Shown: one piece after another, positions 51,161-61,869 of the stretch
How positions within the stretch are numbered: position 1 is the stretch's first letter
How the letters are laid out: each line of letters begins with the position of its first letter
Source of the DNA: Phallusia mammillata
Taxonomy: Eukaryota > Chordata > Ascidiacea > Phlebobranchia > Ascidiidae
Direction: 5' to 3'
NCBI GenBank assembly: GCA_003260075.1
Contig: QLIY01000178.1
Location: 143,214-207,213, forward strand
Length of the DNA: 64,000 nt
The notes under the pieces: generated by a model
Database searches by the model: none
Told to the model about the DNA's origin: nothing
Seen by the model: the letters and a program-made list of their open reading frames with translations, nothing else
Made by a program: the position numbers and the translations under genes

Positions 51161-54100
51161 TCATATGTCAAAGGTAGCAACTTTAAACCGTGCTTAACTC
51201 GCATTACTATCAATATACAGCGTTTATACTTATTAACGTAAAAACATTTCAGTTTTTAGTCTTCAGTTTATAAAAATTAAAAAGTGTTTTGTGCAGGCTT
51301 TTTGCGTGTAATACAGCGGGCCATCTTCAATACAAAGCGAGCCACCATCTCGACCTTTAGGGTTCATTACTTCAGTAGTTCACTTCGCCGTTACATCAAA
51401 CAGCGACGCTAATCTGTGTTTCCGGTGCCCGTTAACGTTTCGCGAAACAATTAATACTGCTTGAAATTACCAACTCCATCGGGAGAAACTTTTCCCATAT
51501 TTCTAATCTCGCACTGTAAATCTGTTTACGATTGCGGCCCGCTCTCCTTACAGCTATTTTATATTTTAGTGTAGTGGCGCTTTGTGTGTGTGTGGCGTAG
51601 TAGACCCCAGACAAGCATATAAATTATTAATACTAGATAGGTCTTACTATTTTTAGAAAGGTTTTAAATAATCGGTTTACCAATGTGTGTTTCTCCGCTC
51701 CCACTTAAATACATACGAATCCTTAAACGCCACAAGCGCATTTTTAAAACAGGTATTTTACCTCTCTTTGTTACACTTCGGTAAATACACGTCGGTAACT
51801 TCTGTAACTGTAATGCAACTTTTATTTTTCAGATGAAGCCCCAATGAGCGTATTGAAATTGACGATACTTTTAACAAGTAAGTATGCATGGAATATGTAT
51901 GTAAAGTAGTGTGTAGTAAAACAGCGTTTTGTTTTCACTTAAAAAAATATCTGCACATTTTATTGAATGTCAACCACCACGCAAAAGGCCTTCTCAGCTC
52001 GTGGTAACGTTGTTAACCTTTATGTCCCGTTTAACACTTTTATGTCCCGCTTTATGTTGTGTATATATATACGCAATTGCGATCCGAACGCAACTTCGTT
52101 GGTCCAGTTTGAGTTGGTTAAAACCTGCTTTAGAATCAAAGTTTGCATTACCATGTAGTTTTTTGGTATGCTGATAGCAAGCCCATTATCTTGGTGGTAA
52201 CAGTGAATATTTTTGCAGTGCCTAACAGTTTACTTTTACAAAGCAAAACCTTAAGAATGTTACATTGATGCTAATAGAACTGCCCGTTGTAATGTGACTG
52301 GACACCTCTGTGTGGATTGCTAGCAGCTGTATGGGGCCAGTCAGGGGAAAATCGTGTCAACATTTTTTCACGAACCTTGTTTTATGTATTGAGTCGCAGT
52401 CGCATGTACTTCCGCGCTACAGCTAATATATGCACACAACATTCTAACGCTGTAATTCGTTTGAAGCGGAAATCTCTTTTACCGAATTTTCTTTTTACAA
52501 TACCATGTTTTAACTCACAGGAAAAAACGCAGTAGCACATTGGTACATGTTCTTTAGTATACACAGCCGGTCGACGTATTCCAACACTGCGATCCATATT
52601 GCTGGCCCATGTCATTGAAATGCATTCGTTTCTGCATTTCTCTGACCCCTGTATTGATCCTTAATCAATCATTTCTGACACCAATGTATGATATAGGTGT
52701 CACTGGCATTAAGCCATACAGGATTTAAACGTCAACAGGACATGTTGTGCCTGGTATTCATATGTCGAAATGCGGATGTATACACCCGTTGCAGGAAATG
52801 TTTTCTATTTGGCCTTGCTTTGTTGTTTTTGTATATATTGATCTGTGCAAAGCGCTCAGCCCAGCCACCACTAATGTACCCTGACCGCAAAATGGTAAAA
52901 TTTTCCTGCGGTCGTTTTGTAGAAAATTTTCACAAGTCTTATACGAGCTTTAAACCAGCTTGTATAGATAAGGTATGAATTTTGGCTTCTAAAGAAAAAA
53001 GAAACAAGCTGTTCATAACAACTTGAAATGTCACGTAGATGTTGTACATGACTTTCAAGTTGGTTTAACGCAGGCTTCCTGTTAACAACAGGCCCTTGCA
53101 AACGCTCTGCTACGGCTGAGTTCCCTTGCAGCGAAAAGTTGCAATACTTTTTTTGATCTCTTTCCAAAACATACCTGCAGCAACCTTGCGTCTTAAAACG
53201 CGATAAAGTGTATGATATGCTCTAAACCTTAAAAGAATAAAGCTATCCTTTCAAAAGTGTCCAAACTTATAGGCCTCTATATTGTACTTTGCAGGTAGTA
53301 TCGGCTGTGCATTACTTGTGCTTATGGCATTGGTGATCGTCATATGGAAGCAGAGTGGCAAGCGAACAAAAAATCAACTCATCAACATGACGCCCACTGA
53401 CAGTATACCAGACGCCATGCCAGGTTGGTTGCATTTGGTGAATTCAGCTTTGTACAGTTGGGTTTTGAATAGTGCTTCAAGCAGGGTGTCGCTAACACAA
53501 CCCTGCCGCTGTCAGTTGAGGCCAAGCCTTGAAGTGCGCACTTAACACAGTACCAGAAGATGCGTGTTGTTGTAACTAGGATTTTGGTTAGCCGTGTCAG
53601 AAACCAACCCACACATTGGAAATCCATAAGCTGCAGACAGTGCACACTGTTTCGACCTATAAGGTCTCATCAGTGCAGTTCGTGATGAGAGATCGGCCGC
53701 ATTTGCTAGTGTAGCCCTTAAACGGCACGTGACTATGCTTTTACATATACGGAAATCCATAAATTCTTCTAAAGTTTTTGGGAAATCGGAAGGTTTTTAA
53801 GTTAGTCAAAGCAACCAAAGGCGTAATACAAGAAAACCACTAAAACGCGTCAGAAGTGCCAAGCGCACGCCGCGTAACCATAATTTATGTGCGGTTAAAC
53901 CTAAGAGCACATCTAAATGCAGAGACAGTATAGTATTGTTGAATTTGCGCAAAAAGCCTTTTTCATGTCGCCATATTTACCTCAATGGTGAAATCGATTT
54001 TATGGTGGCCCCAAATATTGCTCGTTGTAAGGTATTATGTAAGTGCATTTTCAATGTCGGCGCATTTTTATGCAACCTGTTTGCAACTAAGTTTTGAGCC

Positions 54101-54776
54101 ATGTTACATTGTGACCTCTATAGATGACCTTGCGTTCCCCATTGTCCATATAAATGCAACTTTACCACAGGTAACGTAAAGTCAACTGCAAGATTGTTAG
54201 TGTTTTAATGACTCTATTTAATAAGTTTATTTGATTAAGTTTGAATTGCTTAACGTAACCAAAACAATACATTTTACCGGAAAGATTTTGAACCAATAAT
54301 GTTTTCTGTTTTTGGCGTTGCGCGCTAACCTTTGAATTGTAAGTATTTCGAACGCAAAAACATGGTTTGGTATGTTTCGAACATCAGATGCCAAGGGAAA
54401 AGACGGAAGTTTTGTAATTGTTGAAAATAAGACACAATAAGGACAAATTGTAGAAAAAAGGACAGTAGGGCGACCGTGGTAATATTTAATTGATTCAAGT
54501 CGTGTTTGCGATTGCGATTTGTCTGGTGTCTTATACATAAAGAATTGACAACACTGAAATTTGCATCTGATAGGCCGTTTGCAACCCGGTTTGGTTAAAA
54601 ACGTTTGCTAAGCATAAAATTAAACAAATATGTCGTTCAACTGGTGTAATGTTAAAATTATAATCAGGCGTTTTCGTCCACCAGGTTGCATATTTAACAA
54701 ATATGTCGTTCAACTGGTGTAATGTTAAATAAAAATACTAGTTGTTTTTATCCATAACTTGTATTTTTGCTGACGC

Positions 54777-54833
<57 letters not shown>

Positions 54834-57196
54834 TGATTATAATGAAGCGAGTGTTCAGCATTTTCATAAAATTAAAACCAAAAAAATGTGTTCACCACAA
54901 ATCTACGTGACCTTTAAGGATTAACTGTTGCAGCTGCAAATCTTGAACAGACATGGTCGATTTTTTTCTCGGCCTGTCTGCAGTTGATAAGATTCTCCCT
55001 GATGCGGTTTCACGGTGGACAATTGCGATTTTACGAATCACGCTAACTCTCATTGTCTCGGGGGGACGAATTGCTGTGAACAATTAAGCATCACAAAAAT
55101 ATATCTGCTTTGCGTCTGACTGAAGTAATTGCGCAACTAATTACATTTTCTTCGTTTAAAAACAATGATTTTTCGAAGTTGTTGTGGGAAAACGCTGCCC
55201 GCCGATTATTTGGGTTTAAACTATTTCATCACGAAATGACGTCAGCAAGCATGAATACGTTTCGTGAAATAAACGGGACAGTTAAGATGGTGGCGTGGCA
55301 TGATGTGATACAGCACGGTTCATGCAGTCAGTCTCGACAATCCAGCACCGTGCCACAGTTACCAAGTTATGTCACTCACTACATGTAACTTCTCCTCATT
55401 TCAATAGCAGCGTGTAAAGCAACTTGCGTAGTTTGGCAGGATTCCAAACACCAATACTGACGTTGGGTTGTGGTCCATATTGCCCTTTCTTTTCACTTTA
55501 AGCACCCAATTTTACCTTTTATTTGTAGATTTGAAACAAGGCTTTTAAAGCTCAAGCAATTTTACAGTGTAAAACAATTATTTCTTAACTTGATACCATG
55601 CTATGTTATGTTAATGGATCATTTAGCACAGTGGTTTCTCAATGGATAGGAATTTTTACAGCGTGGTTTGTAAAGATACACTTAGGCTCTGGGAATATCA
55701 CCTGTGAACTTATAAAAAAAACAATTTTAAATGACATTTGTATGTTTAGCATCTACTATGTGGTATTGGGGAGGTATGAAAATGTTTTAACTGTTAGTGA
55801 GGAATTAATCATAAAAGGTTGGAAACCACTGATTTAACACATAGTTTTCATTAATCCTAGAGATGGTTATTTACATGTTTTGGACAAAAAAATTGTCACT
55901 ACTTCCACCTTTTAATGCCAGTTTACTGATTTATTAACACTTTGTATTTTCTTCATTTTACTGATGGTTTAGTGGAGGATTGTATTTCGTATGGCAAAGA
56001 TTGGTCATCAAGTGGTTCTGGCGCTGGTTTACCACTTCTTGTCCATAGAACCATTGCAAGACAAGTTGTTATTCAGGAAGTGATTGGAAAGGGAAGGTAA
56101 ACATGTACTAATACTACTTGCCATGCCATTATAGTTAAAGGATATGATTTATTATGTTTGTTCTTTTGTCCTAAGTGCAATAAAGTCAACTATGTTTTAT
56201 ATTTGTTGCTATGTTTTAAATAGTTGGTATTTAATTGCAAATTTGAAAACTTTTTAGCTTTAAACATAACAATACAGAAAAATAAGTTATAAAACATACA
56301 GATTTTGAAACAAAAAGGATTTATTTTTGTTGACAAACATATTTCATATGAGATAAACGTTTGTATTCTGACACTTTTTTTAAAAAATGTCAAGGTACGG
56401 TGAAGTATATCGGGGAAAATGGAGAGGAGAAGATGTAGCTGTAAAAAAATTTGTCACAAGAGATGAAAGATCCTGGTTCCGAGAAGCAGAAATCTATCAA
56501 ACAAACATGTTGAGGCATGAACACATCCTTGGGTTTATTGCTGCTGACAACAAAGGTAAAATTTGAAATCTGTTTTGCACTGACTCTTTAGTGAGGCATG
56601 AAAAGGAAAATATCAAGACCCTTGAACCTAATCCATTTCGGCTGTTTGTTTTAGATCAAGTTTTTCACGCCAATGTTTACAAAAGTGTAGTATGTTATGT
56701 ACAAAAAATGTGGACCATTTTAAAATTGTGTTTTGTATATTTTGTGTTTTTAAATCTTTTTGGGGTATTTTTCGACAATGGAAGGTTGTTCTGGTATCAC
56801 ATATTAATCAGTTGTTTCTTTATCAAAAAATCTTATGTAAGAGACAAACGAAAGACTGCGGTTTTCATTGCTTGTATTACCTCCAGGCTGGCGGTAGTCT
56901 TAAAAACTTTCCAGACTAAATCAAAACTCTTGGCCAGACTATCTTAAATTTTTATTATTCACATTGGATTCATTTTAGATGTTGGAACATGGACAGAGTT
57001 GTGGCTTGTCACTGAATACCACAGTAACGGATCATTGTTTGATTATCTTGGCGAGACAACAGTAGATGTACCAACAATGTTCAGGCTTGCTTGTTCAATT
57101 GCAAGCGGCCTTGCACACTTGCACATGGAAATAGTTGGCACTATGGGTAAACTATGCTGTTTTATGCTTTGTGCAGTGTTTCATACCGGAACGGAA

Positions 57197-57243
<47 letters not shown>

Positions 57244-59591
57244 CTAAAATGCCGGAACGAAATACAGAAATAAAAAAATTTCAAAACACCGGAACTGAAC
57301 ATTTTACATAAAACAATTGCTGAAAATTTCGCGCCGTTAAGCTCTTACAATTTGGGGGGGGGGGGAAATACCGTTATTTTTTCAGGTATTTCGTTCTGAA
57401 CATTTGACATAAAACAATTGCTGAAAATTTCGCGCCGTTAAGCTCTTACAATTTACATTCGTTTGACCATCATTGACAAATGTTATGTGACGTAACAACT
57501 ACCGACAATAATTTTTGTGTGTTGCAACTTTCTTTCTTTTCTCGCATAATAGCTGTAAAGACCACAAAGAAATGTTCTTTTGTTAATACCGAAATGCCGA
57601 AAAATACAATTATAAAGTTATTTCGGTCAGACCGGAACGAAATAAAAATATCAGTCCAGAACGGAATAAATAATTTGCTCAGAACGAATACCGTTATTTC
57701 GTTTTGTTCCGTTCCGGTATGAAACACTGGCTTTGTGTAAGCAAATATTAGGCCTAAAATACCATATCTGTATAAACTGCTGTCTGCCAGGAGCAATATT
57801 AGTCTGGAATGGTTTGGCAATGTCATTTTGACTTTATATAAGCTCCGACTAGAACTTCCTTGTAGGGACCATTATTGTACTGCTGGATACAATATATATA
57901 GATTGTTATCATTAGGCAATTCCTTACTTATGTTTTAAGTATAAGTGTAAAAACTTCAAATGTAAATATAAAGGCAAACCACCAATTGCTCACCGTGACT
58001 TGAAATCAAAAAACATTCTGGTCAAAAAGAACACAGAATGTGCAATTGCCGATCTGGGTCTTGCTGTCCGTCACAATTCCTCCAATGATACAATTGACAT
58101 TCCATCGAATGACAAAGTTGGCACTAAACGGTAAGTCATAAAAAGTGTGACTTTCATGCATTGGTTTGTAATTGTTTGTTCATTGATTTATATATCAGAT
58201 ATATGGCACCAGAGGTTCTTGACAACAGTTTAAATGTGCAACATTTTGATGCATTTAAACGTGCTGACATTTACTCACTTGGATTGGTTTATTGGGAAAT
58301 ACTTCATCGATGTAAAATTGGAGGTAGGTTTTGACTGTAAATTTTGTGCACTCATTTTACCCAACTGTTAATGTTTCTTCCGACTGAAATTTTTCAAATA
58401 AAGTCGCTTGTTTAAAAGTAATAATGTTACAGCATTTACTCAATTGTAAGCCACCCTTGATTGTAAGCCGCATGCTGGAATTTTAGATACTATTGTTTCA
58501 TAAAACATCTTTCTGTTGTTACGTAGTATAACTATTTGCCCATATCTGTTAGTTACGTTGATAATTGTACCCAGCAGAACGTATATCGACATAATATCAT
58601 CTGTACATGCATACAAGTTTTGAATCCCAACCAAGTTAAAAAATTGGAGTGTAGAAATAATATCGGTATAGAATTAAAATGTAAGCTGCCCTCGATTGTA
58701 AGCCGCACAAACAGCACGTAAAAAAACAATATAAGCCGTTGCTTACAATGGAGTAAATACGGTATATATTGACAGGTTGTTTGGGATCATTTACTGTTCA
58801 CTGGACCAGTTTCATGTTAGGGTACACTTGTTTTTAGAATTTATTGTCACCCAAAACTGTTTTTAACAAGCAATGTGTTAAGTATGCTTGATGTTACATT
58901 GACTTTATTGTTTACATATTTTAGGAAACAACTTGGATTATCAACTGCCTTACTTTGACATTGTGCCGGATGATCCTTCGATTGAAGACATGAGAACAAT
59001 TGTGTGCAAACAAAACTTAAGACCCTGTAAAGAAGAGTCATGGGACAATTATGAGGTAAGCTGCTTGACATACAGAAGATAAGTTTAATGTTTTGTCATT
59101 TTCCAAAAAAAATGATTTTGTAGTGTTTGTCTATGTGCAGCCTATGTGTTTAAATTTTGCATTTACCACAAACTTAAAATACTGCTTAATAGTTTTTAGT
59201 TCAGTGGTTCTCAACCCCATATGCCCTAGTTGAGAAATCCTGTTTAGTTTATTATTTGTTAACAACATGTTCTGCTTTGGAGTTATCTAAAGTAACAGTT
59301 TATTGGTTTTGTTTTTATCGCTGTTCAAAAACTTTCAGATAAATGTTAAAAAAACTTTCAGTCAAATGCTAGGCACTTACAACAAATGATTTAAACAATC
59401 CATTCCTAAATGGCAAATAACTAAAACTGTTTCAAATGTGTTATTAACAACATTTTGCTGTTTAGAGCACCAAAGGAATGTGGAAACTTATGCAGGAATG
59501 TTGGTATGAAAATGCCTGTGCCCGGCTTACAGCACTGCGTGTTAAAAAATCTATATCCCGTCTACAAGAAGAAGAGGGGGTAAAAGTGTAA
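48752..59591 (+). CDS. TGF-beta/activin type I receptor Ser/Thr kinase (ALK4/5/7 class)
   Basis: Twelve exons: 48752-48812, 49026-49144, 49595-49775, 51833-51877, 53295-53423, 55973-56096, 56395-56555, 56979-57146, 57974-58130, 58199-58323, 58925-59055 and 59466-59591. They total 508 residues (human TGFBR1 503). Order: signal peptide ([17 protein letters not shown]), Cys-rich ligand-binding domain ending CCYKDYCN, one membrane helix (about 130-153), GS box [10 protein letters not shown] (190-199) where type II receptors phosphorylate, then the kinase with [27 protein letters not shown] and MAPEV. The L45 loop [12 protein letters not shown] matches the ALK4/5/7 class (ADNKDNGTWTQL), which selects Smad2/3, not the BMP class. 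Whether it is orthologous to TGFBR1 or ACVR1B/C alone cannot be decided. Its introns hold several hAT-like elements, long G tracts and a hammerhead motif. Confidence 0.95.
49124..49305. repeat. G-run-bridged duplication at receptor exon 2 donor
   Basis: About 84 bp containing the last coding bases and donor of exon 2 (TTGGAGACTTATGAACAG) recurs after ten G at 49208-49217. The second copy is intronic. Confidence 0.85.
50552..50760. repeat. G-run-bridged duplication
   Basis: The CGCCAAGCAACCAGCTTGCA and TTTAACAAACTCATTTTTTG segments at 50552-50621 recur after eleven G (50622-50632), but separated in the second copy by about 50 extra bases. One copy therefore carries an indel. Confidence 0.8.
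51050..51250. repeat. 63-base G tract between diverged copies
   Basis: G runs from 51097 to 51159. ATCATATGTCAAAG, TAGCAACTT and CAGCGTTTATACTTA occur on both sides, with about 40 additional bases in the right copy. It generates spurious poly-Gly and poly-Pro frames. Confidence 0.9.
53618..53762 (-). repeat. Retrozyme-like unit bounded by 12-bp direct repeats
   Basis: GGAAATCCATAA occurs at 53618-53629 and again at 53751-53762, 133 bp apart, and the hammerhead motif lies just inside the left one. On the minus strand the order is repeat, about 70 bases, ribozyme, cleavage site, repeat. That is the arrangement expected if one full monomer and the start of the next were left from a tandem or circular template. 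No open frame is present. Confidence 0.55.
53631..53678 (-). ncRNA. Type I hammerhead ribozyme motif
   Basis: Read on the minus strand from 53678: stem I CUGCA, core CUGAUGA, stem II GACCU-UAU-AGGUC, core GAA, stem III ACAGUG-UG-CACUGU, cleavage base C, stem I UGCAG. All three helices are perfectly paired (5, 5 and 6 bp) and every invariant core base is present, including the A15.1-U16.1 pair and the GUC cleavage triplet. Predicted cleavage falls between 53636 and 53635. Beyond the 5-bp stem I, an internal loop is followed by AUC/GAU pairing, which could give the loop-loop contact that supports fast hammerheads. It is antisense to the receptor gene, in its fifth intron. Hammerheads of this kind are known from metazoan retrozymes and SINE-like repeats. 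Activity is inferred. Confidence 0.85.
54622..54850. repeat. 51-base G tract with direct and inverted flanking copies
   Basis: ATATGTCGTTCAACTGGTGT occurs near 54628 and again near 54698. G runs from 54779 to 54829. The bases after the tract, CGCCTGATTATAAT, are the inverse complement of ATTATAATCAGGCG at about 54657-54670. Unlike the other junctions this one therefore joins an inverted copy. Confidence 0.75.
55629..55831. mobile_element. hAT-like miniature element, 203 bp
   Basis: The ends CAGTGGTTTCTCAA and GGTTGGAAACCACTG are imperfect inverted complements. The flanks ATTTAGCA (55621-55628) and ATTTAACA (55832-55839) match at 7 of 8. It is in receptor intron 5. Confidence 0.82.
57174..57729. 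mobile_element. hAT-like element, 556 bp as assembled, in receptor intron 8
   Basis: The ends CAGTGTTTCATACCGGAACG and CGTTCCGGTATGAAACACTG are perfect inverted complements. The 8-bp duplications GCTTTGTG (57166-57173 and 57730-57737) are identical. The body contains a 46-base G tract (57198-57243) and a second G-bridged duplication (57298-57454), so the natural length is shorter. It starts 27 bp after the exon 8 donor. Confidence 0.92.
57298..57454. repeat. G-run-bridged duplication inside a hAT-like element
   Basis: GAACATTTTACATAAAACAA and the next ~35 bases recur near 57398-57454 after twelve G (57354-57365). Confidence 0.85.
59202..59242. mobile_element. 41-bp hAT-like terminal remnant with target duplications
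   Basis: CAGTGGTTCTCAACCCC at the left and AGTTGAGAAATCCTG at the right are imperfect inverted ends with almost nothing between them. Identical TTTAGTT flanks lie at 59195-59201 and 59243-59249. It is in the last receptor intron. Confidence 0.6.
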
Positions 59592-60205
59592 AAACAAACT
59601 CAAAAACAAAGCGCTCCTAATGAGACACTTTATTTTATTGTTGCCGCTTAGTTTTTTATCACTTGTTTCATCTGCGATTTTAGCGCTTTCACGTGCGGTC
59701 TAGTGTTGTCATTTCTTTGTTTGATCGTTAAAATTTTACTGGCTTGCATTGAAGCAATGTTTTACACACATTTAGTACAGTGTGCAAAGCACATGTTCAA
59801 ATTATTTACCGGTCCCAAAGAATATATACCAACTATCGCTGACAGGTGCCTCAAATTTTACTGCCAATCGCCAATGACATGTCGGTTGCATTTTAACACA
59901 AACACCTCCATGAATTTTTGTGAATTGATTTTTTCCAGGGGTATTTTATGTTGAAACTCAAAAGACTATTAATCACTTTGCGAATGTTTATTTTTTTTTC
60001 TTCTTTCTATTATTTGTTGTACATATTCATTCGTGTTTGAGTTTTGTTGCATTTTGCCTTTTTGAAGGCAACTGTGTTTAACATAAATACCCCCTTTTTG
60101 ATTGTCTCCAACATATTTTAGCAATTTTGATCACAAAAATTGTTGATATAAACCTCACTAAATAATGTGTCCACATATATATTGTATAACATAACAGTGT
60201 CCAAA

Positions 60206-60211
60206 AATAAA
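60206..60211 (+). terminator. Candidate poly(A) signal, type I receptor
   Basis: AATAAA lies about 615 bases after the stop, the first canonical hexamer I found downstream. Confidence 0.4.
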
Positions 60212-61389
60212 CTCAGGCTCATATTAATATAAACTGCAATTAAAATTTCAGCAAAACACCTTTAAATACCCACTGCTTAGCACCAAGTTGCTGCTCCTAG
60301 CTAATACTGTCAATATATTAACTTAATAATTTCCTAAATGAATACCAAACCTTTTAATCTTGGTTTTACTGATGAAATGTTTCTTTTCATAAATTTCTTT
60401 TAAAGTTCAACAGTGTCTTTTTATGTACAGCATCAATTAACATCATCTTTATTTTTAATCAAAAGTGGTAATGGTTTCTTTACTACTTCAAATGAGAATC
60501 GTGTGTACCCTGTACTTGTGACATGCCACATTACAATGTGCATAAGACCACATAGGCCTCACACTATTGCATACCCTGCGTAACTGCAATCAGCATTTTC
60601 TTGTAGTGCATGTCACAATCCAATGACTTCATATAAAAGACGTGGCGCAGAGTTATATTTTCTTGCAACCCGGAAACTCAGTTTGATACAACACCAACAT
60701 ATTGTTGTGTACAGTTGTGTTGTATGCACTAAGTGTCATCACTAGTGCACTACAAGAGGTGAATAGTGGCTGATTCTGTTTAAGGCATCAAAATATAAAG
60801 ATGTTTCTATATTTTTGTGTATCATTGTCGTAAAATTTTTGATCGCATTGCCTGTAAATAAATTTTATGCACAAAACCAACTTGAATTTTGAACCATGTT
60901 CCAACAAGAGAGAAGGGACCCATCAAAAACACACAAAACATTTTTTGGTATATATGTTTTGAAGTGTTACCGCTAGTATTACCCTTGGGTTAGCTTACCT
61001 ACCCAACTGTGAATGGCAGTTTGAAATAAAAATTTGGGTGTCTTTCCCTCAAGTCATGTTGCATATACTAGGAGGGCACAATGTTAAAGGGTGTGGTCAC
61101 TTACAAATCTTGAAAGATTGTTTTGTTACTGGTCTCATTTAAGTATACTTTCAAACGGTGCAAAGAATTTGGTTCTATGACCTGAATTTTAAATTCTCAA
61201 GTGTAAAGTTATTTATTAGCAGTTATATTGTAATTTAAAGAACCAACAGAAAATACTAGACGGAAAAAGATACCTTTCGCCAAGTTTTATTAAAAACATA
61301 GCGCAGTATATTTCTATTTTCCACACTTCAGATGAATGGAACCAACTTTTAAACATTGGTAATTTAAAAACCAAAGTAAAACACATCAC

Positions 61390-61395
61390 TTTATT
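61390..61395 (-). terminator. Candidate poly(A) signal, LSM10
   Basis: AATAAA on the minus strand, about 63 bases after the LSM10 stop. It would serve the whole CDC26-LSM10 transcript if the two are co-transcribed. Confidence 0.5.
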
Positions 61396-61457
61396 ATGCT
61401 CCTATATATCAGTTGTCATGTTCTCATGCCTTAAATTAAGTAAGTTTCAAAAATATG

Positions 61458-61856
61458 CTATCTTTTCATTGATCTGACTTTAAAATTTCGATTGAATTTT
61501 GGTTTGTTCAGTTGATTTGTAATGGCTTTCACAGGATCAACACCATCCGGAAGATGAACAAAGCTTACAGAGGAAGCCTAAAAACATTATAAAAATGATT
61601 TAACAAGTCAAACATCCCAATGGCTTTCTGATTTTACCTTTACAAATGTCTCGTTTAACTTTACTGCCGGGGCACCTAGAGGATATACAGTGGCACGAGA
61701 AAGCCATAAATTTCCGAAACCATCTGCTTCATCCAAAATTCCACAAATTGTAGATTCATTTTTTGTTTCTACTTCAACTTTTCTATTTTTCATTGCAATA
61801 AGCAGAGCAGAGAGAGTGTTATATGCCAAAAACTTTTCTTTGGCATTTGAAGCCAT
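61458..61856 (-). CDS. LSM10: U7 snRNP Sm-like protein LSM10
   Basis: Two exons (61856-61638, 61577-61458), in phase 0, give 112 residues (human 123). The Sm fold is visible: Sm1 from KVEVETKNESTICGILDEAD to GNLWLSRATV, and Sm2 FVKASSVSFVHLPDGVD, which parallels the human LSM10 segment ending VRYVHIPDDVN. LSM10 with LSM11 replaces SmD1/D2 in the U7 ring that cleaves replication-dependent histone pre-mRNA. The alternative, SmD1, is less likely because there is no GR-rich tail and the Sm2 motif is LSM10-like. The start codon lies only 13 bases after the CDC26 stop, so the two probably share a transcript. Confidence 0.85.
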
Positions 61857-61869
61857 TTTACAACATGTG

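Larger units (their letters stand above)
59592..61457. other. Convergent 3' regions of the receptor and LSM10
   Basis: AT-rich sequence without a supportable gene. It should hold both 3' UTRs. Candidate poly(A) signals are AATAAA at 60206-60211 for the receptor and, on the minus strand, at 61390-61395 for LSM10. Confidence 0.6.

Noticed and set aside
50847..51177. Poly-proline and poly-glycine open frames
   Set aside because: Both are produced by the 63-base G tract, which is probably an artefact. No domain or splice support.
52697..52978. 93-codon frame with a hydrophobic segment in a receptor intron
   Set aside because: Looks superficially like a membrane protein, but lies between receptor exons with no homology or splice support.
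56999..57247. Open frame running from the receptor kinase into poly-Gly
   Set aside because: The first part is receptor exon 8 and the rest reads through the donor into the intronic G tract.
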